From: CALOCN01 sp942491735
GTDB taxonomy: Bacteria; Eisenbacteria; RBG-16-71-46; JABDJR01
Assembly: GCA_942491735.1 (NCBI GenBank)
Contig: CALOCN010000001.1
Location: forward strand, 1,178,001-1,242,000
Length of the DNA stretch: 64,000 nucleotides
Direction: 5' to 3'
Shown: one piece after another, positions 24,425-32,611 of the stretch
How positions within the stretch are numbered: position 1 is the first letter of the stretch
Layout of the letters: each line of letters begins with the position of its first letter
Position numbers and translations under genes: made by a program
Notes under the pieces: generated by a model
The model's database searches: none
What the model was told of the DNA's origin: nothing
What the model saw: only the letters and a program-made list of their open reading frames with translations

Positions 24425-25969
24425 ATGAGCCGGTCCCCCCGAGAGCACTCGATGACCGCCCCGCTGTCGCGGGCGCATCGATCCCCTCGACCGGACGTTC
24501 TCCCACAGGCCCCCGGTGCTTCCATGTCCTGGGTGCTGGCCGTGGGCGACGCCCTGGTAGTGGTTGCGGTCTTTGTGCTGGCCCATTGGCTGAGGGATGC
24601 CTCCGCGGTGTCCGAGGCCTGGCCGCGCGTCCTCATGGGCGCGGGGTTGGTGGCCGCGGTTGCCCTGCCCATTTTTGGCCTGAGCGGTCTCTACGAGCCC
24701 CACGTGGCCTGTCGCACCTGGATCCAGGCGGTGCGTCTGTTTCGCGCCTGGGGACTCCTGCTGGCCTTGGCCATCCTCGCCGTGTTCCTCATCAAGGCGG
24801 GGTCGCCGCTTCGCTCCCGTCTGGCCTGGGGCCTGTTCCTGGGACTCGGCCTGACCGCGACCCTGGGCATTCGTCTGGGTCTGGTGCGCACCTGGCTCCG
24901 TTCCCGCCATGGGGAGCTCCTGCGGGGAGCGCGCATCATCGTGGGGAGCGGTCCGTTGGCCAAGCGGATCGCCGCCGCCTCCAAGACCAGCGGGTTTTCC
25001 CCCCGGCTGGTCGGCTACGTGGAAGAGCCGGCGGATCTGGAGGGGTTCTCCTCCGATAATAAGCTGTCCAACAACAACTTGACCGACATGCCGATCCCGT
25101 TTCTCGGCACCGTGGACGAGATCCGGCGTCTGGCCCGGGAGCGGCGCATTTCCCAGGTCCTGGTGGCCCGGGACGACCTCACCCGGGGCCGCCTGGTGGA
25201 ACTGGCCCACGATTGGTTGGGTGAGGGGGTTCAGGTCACCCTGGCCTCCAGTGCCTTTGAGGTCATGGTCGCCCGGGCTTCGGGCGATCTATTGGGTGGG
25301 GTGCCGGTGGTGGAACTCCAGCGTTCGCCCCAACGGGGCTGGCGTCTGCGGGCGAAGCGGCTTATCGATGTAACCGCCGTAGTCCTGGGGAGTCCAATCG
25401 TGGTACCCCTTGTGGCCGTGGTTGCGGCGGCCATTCGTATCGGCTCGCCCGGCCCCGTTTTCTACCGGCAGACCCGGATGGGAAGACGGGGGCAACCCTT
25501 CACCCTGTACAAGTTCCGCAGCATGGTCGTGGACAACAACGACGAGGCGCATCGCGAGTACATTGCCTCGCTCATGCGCGGCGAAGCGGCAGCGGTCGGG
25601 GAGAACGGGGAGACGGTGTACAAGCTCGTCGACGATCCGCGGGTGACCCGGATCGGGGCGTTCCTGCGCCGATTCAGTCTGGATGAGTTGCCGCAGCTGT
25701 GGAACGTGGTACGTGGAGACATGAGTCTGGTTGGGCCCCGGCCCTGTCTGCCGTACGAGTGGGACCTGTACGAGGAGTGGCAGAAGCATCGGCTGGATGT
25801 ACTGCCCGGCATCACCGGTCTTTGGCAGGTGTGCGGCCGCAGTCAGGTCACTTTCGAGGAAATGGTTCTGTTGGATCTGCACTACATCGCCAACTGGTCG
25901 GTGAGTCTGGATCTCGTGTTGTTGGGCCGGACGCTGCCCGTGGTGGTATCGGGCGAAGGCGGTCATTGA
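24425..25969 (+). CDS. Polyprenyl-phosphate glycosyl-1-phosphotransferase (WbaP/WcaJ type)
   Basis: Initiating enzyme of lipid-linked polysaccharide synthesis: it transfers a sugar-1-phosphate from a UDP-sugar to undecaprenyl phosphate in the inner membrane. Four hydrophobic segments and a Rossmann-like CoA-binding region fill residues 30-280. The catalytic bacterial sugar transferase domain follows: KRLIDVTAVV, SPGPVFYRQTRMGRRG, YKFRSMVVD, FSLDELPQLWNVVRGDMSLV, GPRPCLPYE and LPGITGLWQV. Its 514 residues match WbaP/WcaJ. The start is ATG 24425; ATG 24452 is an alternative. The sugar (Glc, Gal or GlcNAc type) cannot be told from sequence. Confidence 0.96.
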   Translation: MSRSPREHSMTAPLSRAHRSPRPDVLPQAPGASMSWVLAVGDALVVVAVFVLAHWLRDASAVSEAWPRVLMGAGLVAAVALPIFGLSGLYEPHVACRTWIQAVRLFRAWGLLLALAILAVFLIKAGSPLRSRLAWGLFLGLGLTATLGIRLGLVRTWLRSRHGELLRGARIIVGSGPLAKRIAAASKTSGFSPRLVGYVEEPADLEGFSSDNKLSNNNLTDMPIPFLGTVDEIRRLARERRISQVLVARDDLTRGRLVELAHDWLGEGVQVTLASSAFEVMVARASGDLLGGVPVVELQRSPQRGWRLRAKRLIDVTAVVLGSPIVVPLVAVVAAAIRIGSPGPVFYRQTRMGRRGQPFTLYKFRSMVVDNNDEAHREYIASLMRGEAAAVGENGETVYKLVDDPRVTRIGAFLRRFSLDELPQLWNVVRGDMSLVGPRPCLPYEWDLYEEWQKHRLDVLPGITGLWQVCGRSQVTFEEMVLLDLHYIANWSVSLDLVLLGRTLPVVVSGEGGH

Positions 25970-26015
25970 CCGTCGGGGAGTGATCCCCATTGGAAGAGAC
26001 GTCGAGGAGGGCGCC

Positions 26016-27056
26016 ATGAAGAACGTTGGTGTGATTGGTTGCGGCTATTGGGGCCCCAACCTGATCCGGAATCTCGTGGAGAGCCGGCGCTGCCGAGGCG
26101 TCGTGGCCTGTGACCTGGACCGCAGCCGCCTGGAGTACGTGGAGCAGCGTTTCCCGTTGGCCCGGACCACCACCGACTTCCAGGATCTCCTGGACGCCGA
26201 TGACATCGACGCCGTGGTCATTGCCACCCCGTTGGTCACCCACTTCCCCCTGGCCAAGCGCGCCCTGGAAGCGGGAAAGCATGTTTTTGTCGAGAAGCCT
26301 TTCGCCCACACCGAGAAGCAGGCCCGCGAGCTGATCCGGCTCGCCGAGGCGGGTGGCAAGGTGGTCATGGTGGGGCACACCTTCGAGTACTCCCCCGCGG
26401 TGCGCAAGATCTCCGAGGTCATCCGCAGCGGCGAGATGGGGGATGTGTACTACATCTCCTCCAGCCGGGTGAACCTGGGGCTGCACCAGAAGGACGTCTC
26501 GGTGGTGTGGGACCTGGCCCCTCACGATCTCTCCATGATCTTCAGCTGGCTCGACGAGTACCCCATCCAGGTCAGCGCGGTGGGGAAGGACTACGTCCAG
26601 CCCGGCCTCCCCGACGTGGCCTTCATCGACCTCACCTTCGGGTCCGGGGTCCTGGCCCACGTGCAGGTGTCCTGGCTGTCGCCGTCGAAGCTGCGCAACA
26701 CGACCATCGTCGGCTCGCGCAAGATGCTGGTCTACGACGACACCGAGCACCTCGAGAAGGTGAAGATCTTCGACAAGGGGGTCCACTACCGCGATCCCGA
26801 GACCTTCGGGGAGTATCAGCTCTCCTACCGCGCCGGGGACATCGTCTCGCCCAAGCTGGACTCCTACGAGCCGCTCCAGGCCGAGATCGACGACTTCCTC
26901 ACCGCCATCCAGGAGGGGGGCCGGCCCCAGGCCGACGGTCTCTCCGGGCTGCGCGTGGTGCGGGTCCTGGAGGCGGCCGAGCGCTCCCTGCTGCACGGCG
27001 GTGAGCCCCAGGCCCTGACCTGGGACCAGCCGGCACCCGCCCGCGTTCCCGTCTAG
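26016..27056 (+). CDS. Gfo/Idh/MocA-family oxidoreductase, WlbA-like
   Basis: NAD(P)-dependent sugar dehydrogenase of 346 residues. An N-terminal Rossmann fold (VGVIGCGYWGPN, residues 4-15) is followed by the family motif KHVFVEKPFA with its conserved Lys and by the C-terminal Gfo/Idh/MocA beta-sheet domain. Paired with the next gene it resembles WlbA/WbpB plus WlbB/WbpD, which help make UDP-2,3-diacetamido sugar acids; the third enzyme, the aminotransferase WlbC/WbpE, is not seen here. I chose ATG 26016, with GAGGAGGG four bases upstream, over any earlier start. Confidence 0.93.
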   Translation: MKNVGVIGCGYWGPNLIRNLVESRRCRGVVACDLDRSRLEYVEQRFPLARTTTDFQDLLDADDIDAVVIATPLVTHFPLAKRALEAGKHVFVEKPFAHTEKQARELIRLAEAGGKVVMVGHTFEYSPAVRKISEVIRSGEMGDVYYISSSRVNLGLHQKDVSVVWDLAPHDLSMIFSWLDEYPIQVSAVGKDYVQPGLPDVAFIDLTFGSGVLAHVQVSWLSPSKLRNTTIVGSRKMLVYDDTEHLEKVKIFDKGVHYRDPETFGEYQLSYRAGDIVSPKLDSYEPLQAEIDDFLTAIQEGGRPQADGLSGLRVVRVLEAAERSLLHGGEPQALTWDQPAPARVPV

Positions 27057-27066
27057 CGGAGCCCTC

Positions 27067-27807
27067 GTGGAGTCGCGTGTCTTTGCGAACGTGACCCTCG
27101 GGGAGGGCTGTGTGGTGCACCCGCCCAGCATCCTCGGCATGCCCCCGCGAGGGGCCGCGGAGGGAGAGCGCGCCCTGGTCATCGGCCCGGGCGGTGTGAT
27201 CCGGCCGTTCACCACCCTGTACGCGGGGAGCGTGATCGGGGCCCGGTTCCAGACCGGCCAGGGAGCCTCGGTGCGTGAGGACAATGTGATCGGGGACGAT
27301 TGCTCCGTGGGGACGAACGCGGTCCTGGAGTACGGGAACCGGCTGGGCAACGGCGCCCGGGTGCACAGCGGCTGCTTCCTGGAGCAGGTGACCCTGGGGG
27401 AGCATGTGTTCGTGGCGCCCAACGTGGTGTTCACCGACGACCCGCATCCCCCCTGTCCCCGCTACCAGGACTGCAAGGGGGGAGCGACGGTCGAGGCCTA
27501 TGCGAAGATCGGGGCCAACGTCACCGTGCTGCCCGGCGTCACCATTGGCCGGGGAAGCCTGGTCGGCGCCGGGTCGGTCGTGACCGAGGACGTCCCGCCC
27601 GGGGTGGTGGTGGCCGGCTCCCCGGCCCGGGTGGTCAAACGGGTCGACGAACTCACCTGCTGGCCCGGGTTCTACGAGCGCCCGTTCGCCTGGGAAGAGC
27701 CGGGATCGGGGCCGGAGTCAGGACCGGAGACAGGACCGGAGTCAGAACCGGAGTCAGAACCGGAGACAGAACCGGAGTCAGGACCGGAGACAGGCAACCG
27801 CGACTAG
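27067..27807 (+). CDS. Left-handed beta-helix acyltransferase, WlbB-like, with repeat-derived C-terminal tail
   Basis: A hexapeptide-repeat acetyltransferase (246 aa). Residues 1-200 carry the isoleucine-patch turns (VIGDDCSVGTNAVLEYGNRL, AKIGANVTVLPGVTIGRGSL, GSVVTEDVPPGVVVAGSPA). It would acetylate the amino group introduced on a nucleotide sugar. The last 34 residues are a Pro/Glu/Ser/Thr tail made of seven GPES/GPET/EPES-like tetrapeptides coded by a 12-bp tandem repeat; this is not part of the family. The start is GTG 27067, ten bases after the dehydrogenase. The stop TAG lies inside the SD region of the next gene. Confidence 0.92.
   Translation: MESRVFANVTLGEGCVVHPPSILGMPPRGAAEGERALVIGPGGVIRPFTTLYAGSVIGARFQTGQGASVREDNVIGDDCSVGTNAVLEYGNRLGNGARVHSGCFLEQVTLGEHVFVAPNVVFTDDPHPPCPRYQDCKGGATVEAYAKIGANVTVLPGVTIGRGSLVGAGSVVTEDVPPGVVVAGSPARVVKRVDELTCWPGFYERPFAWEEPGSGPESGPETGPESEPESEPETEPESGPETGNRD
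27709..27792 (+). repeat. Tandem array C: 12-bp unit, seven copies, inside a coding 3' end
   Basis: Seven exact 12-base steps, with units such as GGACCGGAGTCA and GAACCGGAGACA, code for Gly/Glu-Pro-Glu-Ser/Thr at the C-terminus of the acyltransferase. Three variable positions alternate between copies. Directly after it, GCAACCGCG occurs twice, flanking the stop codon and SD. Confidence 0.92.
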
Positions 27808-27818
27808 GAGGCAACCGC

Positions 27819-29012
27819 GTGCAATCCACACCACGGCTTGAACTGGACACCCGTCTGGCGCAGTTCCAGGCCCACCTCAAGCGGACCGGTCTGGACGGGG
27901 CGCTCATCCTGCAGAAGGCGGACCTGCTGTATCTCACCGGGACGGTGCAGAACGCGGTGTTTTTTGTCCCGGCCGAGGGTCGCCCGGTGCTCGCGGTGCG
28001 GCGGTCCCTCAACCGAGCCCGTTCGGAGAGCGCCTGGGACGAGGTGGTCCCGTTTCGCAGCTACGGCGAGCTCCCGGACCTCCTGCGGGAGCAGGGACAC
28101 GGGCGGTTCGATCGTCTGGGCCTGGAACTCGACGTGGTGCCGGTGGCGATCTACCGGCGACTCCAGGATGCCTTCGAGGGAACGCAGTTCGACGACGTGA
28201 CCCCCAGCCTGCGCGAGGTGCGCATGGTGAAGAGCGCCTGGGAGATCGAGCGGATCGAGCAGGCGGCCGAGCAGCTGCGGGTGGTCATGGCGGAGATCCC
28301 GGCCATGCTCAAGGAGGGCTGCGAGCGGGAGATCGACCTCGCGGCCAAGATCGAGGGAGCGCTGCGCCGCCGGCGTCACCAGGGGGTCATCCGCACCCGG
28401 CGTTTCGGCACCGAGATGTTCTACGGGGCGATCAGTGCCGGGGCCAGCGCGTCGTATCCCACCGATTTCGACGGTCCGGACGGCATGGAAGGACTCTATC
28501 CGGCCGTGCCCCAGAACGGGGGAGAGCGGCTGCTGCGCCGGGGGGAGCCCATCATGGTGGACCTGTGCGGCGGCTATGACGGCTATATCGCGGACAAGAC
28601 CCGGATCTTCTGCCCGGGGGGACTGCGGGACGAGGAAATGCTCCGGGCGCATCACTTTGCCCTCACCCTCCAGGAGGCGGTGCGCGAGCAGTTGCGACCC
28701 GGAACGCACACCGGGGCCCTCTACAGGGAGATCGAGGCCAAGGTGGAGGCCTCCCCCTTCGCCGCCCATTTCATGGGCTATGGGGACAACCAGAGCCGTT
28801 TCGTGGGGCATGGAGTGGGCCTCGAGCTCGACGAATGGCCCATTCTCACCGCGCGGAGCGAGGTGGTGCTGCGGGAGGGCATGGTCATCGCGGTGGAGCC
28901 CAAGTTCTTCTTCGGGGATCGTGGGGGGGTGGGGATCGAGAACACCTGGGTGGTGAGCCGGGACGGGTGCCGGAACCTCACCGCGGATGATGACGCGATC
29001 GTGACGGTCTAG
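27819..29012 (+). CDS. M24-family metallopeptidase (Xaa-Pro aminopeptidase-like)
   Basis: 397 residues with a creatinase-like N-terminal domain (residues 10-140) and a pita-bread metallopeptidase domain. Metal ligands are recognisable: Asp in IMVDLCGGYDGYIADKTR (two Asp, 11 apart), His in FVGHGVGLELDEWP, Glu in AVEPKFF and Glu in GIENTWVV. The enzyme would remove N-terminal residues before proline, or act on a related substrate. The start is GTG 27819 with AGGAGG seven bases upstream, overlapping the previous gene's stop. Its place among polysaccharide genes is odd and may reflect simple co-transcription. Confidence 0.93.
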   Translation: MQSTPRLELDTRLAQFQAHLKRTGLDGALILQKADLLYLTGTVQNAVFFVPAEGRPVLAVRRSLNRARSESAWDEVVPFRSYGELPDLLREQGHGRFDRLGLELDVVPVAIYRRLQDAFEGTQFDDVTPSLREVRMVKSAWEIERIEQAAEQLRVVMAEIPAMLKEGCEREIDLAAKIEGALRRRRHQGVIRTRRFGTEMFYGAISAGASASYPTDFDGPDGMEGLYPAVPQNGGERLLRRGEPIMVDLCGGYDGYIADKTRIFCPGGLRDEEMLRAHHFALTLQEAVREQLRPGTHTGALYREIEAKVEASPFAAHFMGYGDNQSRFVGHGVGLELDEWPILTARSEVVLREGMVIAVEPKFFFGDRGGVGIENTWVVSRDGCRNLTADDDAIVTV

Positions 29013-29044
29013 GTGGTTTGGCGGATGGGCTCCGAACACCTCGC

Positions 29045-29073
29045 TTGACCGATCCCGAACCCCTTCCTAGACT
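29045..29073 (+). promoter_or_regulatory. Sigma70-type promoter of the export gene
   Basis: TTGACC (29045-29050), 17 bases, TAGACT (29068-29073). Transcription would start near 29080, with a leader of about 36 bases before ATG 29116. It implies that the exporter, flippase and chain-length genes can be transcribed apart from the sugar-modifying genes upstream. Confidence 0.6.
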
Positions 29074-29115
29074 CTGCCCGCTCTCACGCGCCCCAAACCG
29101 TCCCGTTGGAGGACC

Positions 29116-30825
29116 ATGACCCTCACCCACCGCCACGCTGCCATCCTGATCTGGACCCTGCTCGTGCTTGGGCTGTCGGGGACGGCATCGCTGGCTCAGG
29201 TTCGTTCCGGAGGGGCGAGTGGTGGGGATGAGGAGGAAACCCGGGAGAACGCGCTCAGTACCGGCGCCCTCGTCCCGGGCCCGGGCGGGGGGCTCGAGGC
29301 GGCAATCGACCCCGGGACGTACCGGGTTGGACCGGGCGACGTCCTCCTGTTGAGTGTGTGGGGTCCGCAGCCGTTGGCCTATGAGGTGCCCGTGACCCTC
29401 GAGGGCAAGGTGCTGATCCCCGATGTGGGGGAGCTCAAGGTGGACGGGCTCCTCCTGGCCGAGGCGCAGGATCGGATCCGCGCGAAGGTGCTGAGCGCGT
29501 TTCGGGGGGTCGAGGTCAGCGTCACCCTTGCGTCGCTGCGCCAGTTCCAGGTCCATGTCCTGGGGCAGGTTGCCAACCCGGGGACCTACCTGGCCACGGC
29601 GGTGGATCGTGTCTCGGCCGCCGTCGCCTGGGCCGGCGGTTTCCGGAACACGGCCGGCCAGCGCAGGCTCCAGGTTTTCAGCGGGGATGAGCTGCGTACC
29701 ACCGCGGACCTGTTTCTCTTTCTTCAGCGGGGCGATCGGGACAGCAACCCGCAGCTCGCGGACGGGGATGTCATTCTCGTCCCCTACGTCGAGGACCGGA
29801 TCAGTGTGCTGGGTGCCGTCAACAACCCCGGGCCCCTGGAGTTCGTGGACGGGGATCGATTCAGCAGCGCCCTCCGCCTGGCAGGGGGGTTTACCTCCGA
29901 GGTCTCGGTGGACACCGTCGAGGTGGCGCGCTACATCAAGGGGGAGACGGATCCCCTGCGTTTCTTTGTCACCTCCAACGGCGAAATGGGGCGGGAATCG
30001 CCCGCCGAGAACGGTGATCTGCCGGAGGTACTGGGTGAGTTCGTTCCCCCCCAGGTTTGGCTCCCCCACGGTGATCGGCCCAGCTATCCCGACTTCCGCC
30101 TCCAACCCGGGGACATCGTTTTCGTGCGGAGGGTACCCACAAGTCGGCGGCAGCGTCTGGTGGAGATCCAGGGTGAGGTGCGGTTTCCGGGCCAGTATCC
30201 CGTAGAGGAGGGCGTAACCCGGATCTCCGACGTGGTGGAGTGGTCAGGTGGTCTGACTGCCGAGGCCTCGCTGGTGGACGCTCAGCTCATTCGCCGTGAA
30301 GCGGTCAGCCTCCAGGACCGTGAGTTGGCCCGACTCCAGCAGATGACCGTGGCCGACATGCGTGACGACGAGTACAACTACTTCAAGATGAAGTCACGCT
30401 CCAATCCGGGGGCCATGGTGGTCGACTTCCGCGCCGCGCTTTCCGGCGCGAACCCCGAGGCCAACCTCCTGCTGGAACGGGGGGACCTCATCACCATTCC
30501 CAGGAGCAAGGACTTCGTGACCATCATCGGGGTCGTCGGCAACCCGGGGAACGTGAAGTACCGGCCCGGCCTGGATGCCAAGGAGTACATTGAACTGGCC
30601 GGTGGGTTCGGGGACAACGCGAAGAAGGGGGATACCCAGGTTGTCCGGGGAGACGGCGGGGAGTGGGTCAAGGCCAACGACGCGGGGGAGCTTCGCCCCG
30701 GGGACACGGTCATGGTTCCCGAGAAGCCGGAGCGGGATTTCTGGAGAATCTTCCGCGATACGCTCCTGATCACCACGCAGTTGCTGGCCATCTTCATCGT
30801 CATCGACTCCGCGACCAGCAACTAG
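29116..30825 (+). CDS. Outer-membrane polysaccharide export protein (OPX/Wza-like) with SLBB domains
   Basis: 569 residues. The signal peptide ends around LSGTASLAQ; there is no lipobox Cys, unlike E. coli Wza. The Poly_export domain (YRVGPGDVLLLSVWG, then VTLEGKVLIPDVGELKV) begins near residue 75. At least three SLBB beta-grasp repeats follow (VHVLGQVANPGTYL, ISVLGAVNNPGPLEF, VEIQGEVRFPGQYPV, VTIIGVVGNPGNVKY). The C-terminus has a hydrophobic helix (LLITTQLLAIFIVI). The protein would form the periplasm-to-surface conduit for the polymer. The 3' end merges into a 48-bp tandem array that reaches the start of the next gene. Confidence 0.94.
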   Translation: MTLTHRHAAILIWTLLVLGLSGTASLAQVRSGGASGGDEEETRENALSTGALVPGPGGGLEAAIDPGTYRVGPGDVLLLSVWGPQPLAYEVPVTLEGKVLIPDVGELKVDGLLLAEAQDRIRAKVLSAFRGVEVSVTLASLRQFQVHVLGQVANPGTYLATAVDRVSAAVAWAGGFRNTAGQRRLQVFSGDELRTTADLFLFLQRGDRDSNPQLADGDVILVPYVEDRISVLGAVNNPGPLEFVDGDRFSSALRLAGGFTSEVSVDTVEVARYIKGETDPLRFFVTSNGEMGRESPAENGDLPEVLGEFVPPQVWLPHGDRPSYPDFRLQPGDIVFVRRVPTSRRQRLVEIQGEVRFPGQYPVEEGVTRISDVVEWSGGLTAEASLVDAQLIRREAVSLQDRELARLQQMTVADMRDDEYNYFKMKSRSNPGAMVVDFRAALSGANPEANLLLERGDLITIPRSKDFVTIIGVVGNPGNVKYRPGLDAKEYIELAGGFGDNAKKGDTQVVRGDGGEWVKANDAGELRPGDTVMVPEKPERDFWRIFRDTLLITTQLLAIFIVIDSATSN

Positions 30826-31024
30826 CAACCCGCATGAAAGATCACGGTTCTCGACACAGCGACCCGCGACCAGCAACCAGCACGAAAGACCATCTTTCCC
30901 GACGCAGCGACCCGCGACCAGCAACCAGCACGAAAGATCATCTTTCCCGACACAGCGACCCGCGACCAGCAACCAGCACGAAAGACCACGGTTCCCGGCT
31001 CCGCATCTCGCAACCCGCATGAAA
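30805..31024 (+). repeat. Tandem array D: 48-bp unit spanning stop and start codons of neighbouring genes
   Basis: Core copies start at 30861, 30909 and 30957 with exact 48-base spacing and share CGCGACCAGCAACCAGCACG. The first, longer copy (from 30805) includes the end of the export gene: GACCAGCAACTAG with the real TAG, then GCAACCCGCATGAAAG. The last partial copy repeats GCAACCCGCATGAAAG, where ATG is the true start of the flippase gene. In the inner copies TAG has become CAG, and the eight bases before the start are missing so ATG reads ACG. The array looks built from duplications of the gene junction. Confidence 0.92.
30834..31022 (+). CDS. Possible 62-aa repeat-coded leader peptide (speculative)
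   Basis: Because the unit is 48 bases, one frame stays open through the array: ATG 30834 (MKDHGSRHSDPRPATSTKD) to TGA 31020-31022. It encodes a basic 16-residue repeat with core SDPRPATSTKDHLSR. Its stop overlaps the flippase start as ATGA, the arrangement used elsewhere in the window for translational coupling. No SD precedes the ATG, and the peptide may be an accident of the repeat. Confidence 0.2.
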   Translation: MKDHGSRHSDPRPATSTKDHLSRRSDPRPATSTKDHLSRHSDPRPATSTKDHGSRLRISQPA

Positions 31025-32518
31025 GCAATGGCGTCGACGGGGACCCTCTCCTCGCGCGCCCTCGTGATTGCTGTGGGGGCAGGTCTCCAGACCCTGATCG
31101 CCCAGGTAGGCGTCAACCTGGTGTTGGTGAGGGTGCTTCCCGATCAGGAGACGTTCGGAAGCTACCGACAGGTGATGCTGATCGTGAACACCCTGCTTCC
31201 GATCGCACTGCTCGGAATCCACATGGGCCTCTACTTCTACTTGCCCCGCATACCCATGGGTTCGCAGAGGGCCTTCATGATGAAGGCGTTCGGTGCCCTC
31301 TCGGTTGTAGGGTGGGCTGTGGCAGCCCTGATCTTCCTGTCCGCACCCAGGCTTGCCGGCTCCTTCGACAACGCGTCCCTCACTGCGTTACTTCGGAGCA
31401 TTTCTCCCTACTTCGGCTTCCTGCTGCCGACGGTCCTGTTCTACCACTACCATGTCGCCGGGGAGCGGGCGATTCGGGCCACGGTGTGGAACCTCTGCTT
31501 CTTCGTTCCACAGTCCATTCTGATCGTCTTCCTGGCGCTTGAGTTCCAGGACCTTCTCTTGGTTCTCCGGGCCATGGTGGTTCTTGCTGCTGCCCGGTAT
31601 CTCTGGTCTCTTGTCGAGCTGGTGCGGATCCGAGGGGATGGGTTGGGGGGCACGGGGGCGATTTCACTGCGGAGCCTCCTTGCCTACTCGGTTCCTTTGG
31701 CCGTTCCGGGTGCCGTGGCGATTCTGGGTGAGAAGCTGGACAAGTTCGTGGTGTCGGCATCAATGGATCCGGGTAGCTTCGCGGTATACTCGGTGGGAGC
31801 AATGGAGTTTCCCCTCCTCGTTCTTCTCGCCGCCGCGGCGGTCAGCGTCATGCGAGGGCGGCTGAGTGCCCTCTATCATGCAGGAGACCTGGAAGGCATA
31901 CGCGGACTCTGGGAGCAGGCCGTCCGCAAACTCGCTCTCGGTCTGATTCCTGGGGCGTTGTATCTGTTTGTTTTTGCTCCGGAATTGATCACGCTGCTGT
32001 ACACGGACAACTATGCAGATGCGGTTCCCGTCTTCCGCCTGTACCTGGTTCTCGTTCTCCTGCGGGTTCTTCCCGGAGAACCCGTTCTCGCTTCCGCAGG
32101 CCGGGCGGGTTTCATTGCCATTGGAGGGGCGGCCTTCCTCGTGCTGGATCTCGTTCTCAACCTGGCCATGGTTCAAGCGCTGGGCCTCCTGGGACCGCCG
32201 TTGGCCACCATCATCGCCACTGCGATGCTGGTCGTGGCCTACCTGGTGGGGGTGTCCCGGGTGCTCGGGGTTGGGTTGCTCAGGGTCGTTCCCTACGGAC
32301 CCCTGCTGCGCATCCTGGCCGTCGCGTTGATCTCCACCCTGCCGGCCCTCCTGGTCCAGGGTCGTGAGCTGACGCCGGTCTTGGGGTTGCTCTGGGGCGG
32401 CCTCGCCATGGGGCTCTCATACACCGGCCTGGCCCTCCTGTCGGGTACCGTGTCCCCCTCCGACTTCCGAAGTCTGATGGGGCGCGGGTCATCCGGTGGG
32501 GCGGATCCCGCTGCGTGA
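31019..32518 (+). CDS. Wzx-like polysaccharide flippase (MATE/MOP superfamily)
   Basis: A 499-residue integral membrane protein with 12-14 hydrophobic segments and the general pattern of PST/Wzx exporters (LVRVLPDQETFGSYRQVML near the N-terminus, then a central LAYSVPLAVPGAVAILGEKLDKFVVSA). It would flip undecaprenyl-linked repeat units to the periplasmic side. The start ATG 31019 lies in the last copy of array D, with no clear SD; ATG 31028 is an alternative. Its neighbours are the exporter upstream and the chain-length protein downstream. Confidence 0.9.
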   Translation: MKAMASTGTLSSRALVIAVGAGLQTLIAQVGVNLVLVRVLPDQETFGSYRQVMLIVNTLLPIALLGIHMGLYFYLPRIPMGSQRAFMMKAFGALSVVGWAVAALIFLSAPRLAGSFDNASLTALLRSISPYFGFLLPTVLFYHYHVAGERAIRATVWNLCFFVPQSILIVFLALEFQDLLLVLRAMVVLAAARYLWSLVELVRIRGDGLGGTGAISLRSLLAYSVPLAVPGAVAILGEKLDKFVVSASMDPGSFAVYSVGAMEFPLLVLLAAAAVSVMRGRLSALYHAGDLEGIRGLWEQAVRKLALGLIPGALYLFVFAPELITLLYTDNYADAVPVFRLYLVLVLLRVLPGEPVLASAGRAGFIAIGGAAFLVLDLVLNLAMVQALGLLGPPLATIIATAMLVVAYLVGVSRVLGVGLLRVVPYGPLLRILAVALISTLPALLVQGRELTPVLGLLWGGLAMGLSYTGLALLSGTVSPSDFRSLMGRGSSGGADPAA

Positions 32519-32611
32519 CAGAGTCTTCAAGGCGGGCTATCTTCTTGGAGTCTCAATTCTCGACCATTCATTCCGGCTGCTGCGGTGGCCCACCAAGGAG
32601 TCCGAAAACGC

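Noticed and set aside
24172..25059. Plus-strand gene of 295 codons
   Set aside because: It is an out-of-frame shadow of the radical SAM 3' end and the glycosyl-phosphotransferase, caused by high GC content.
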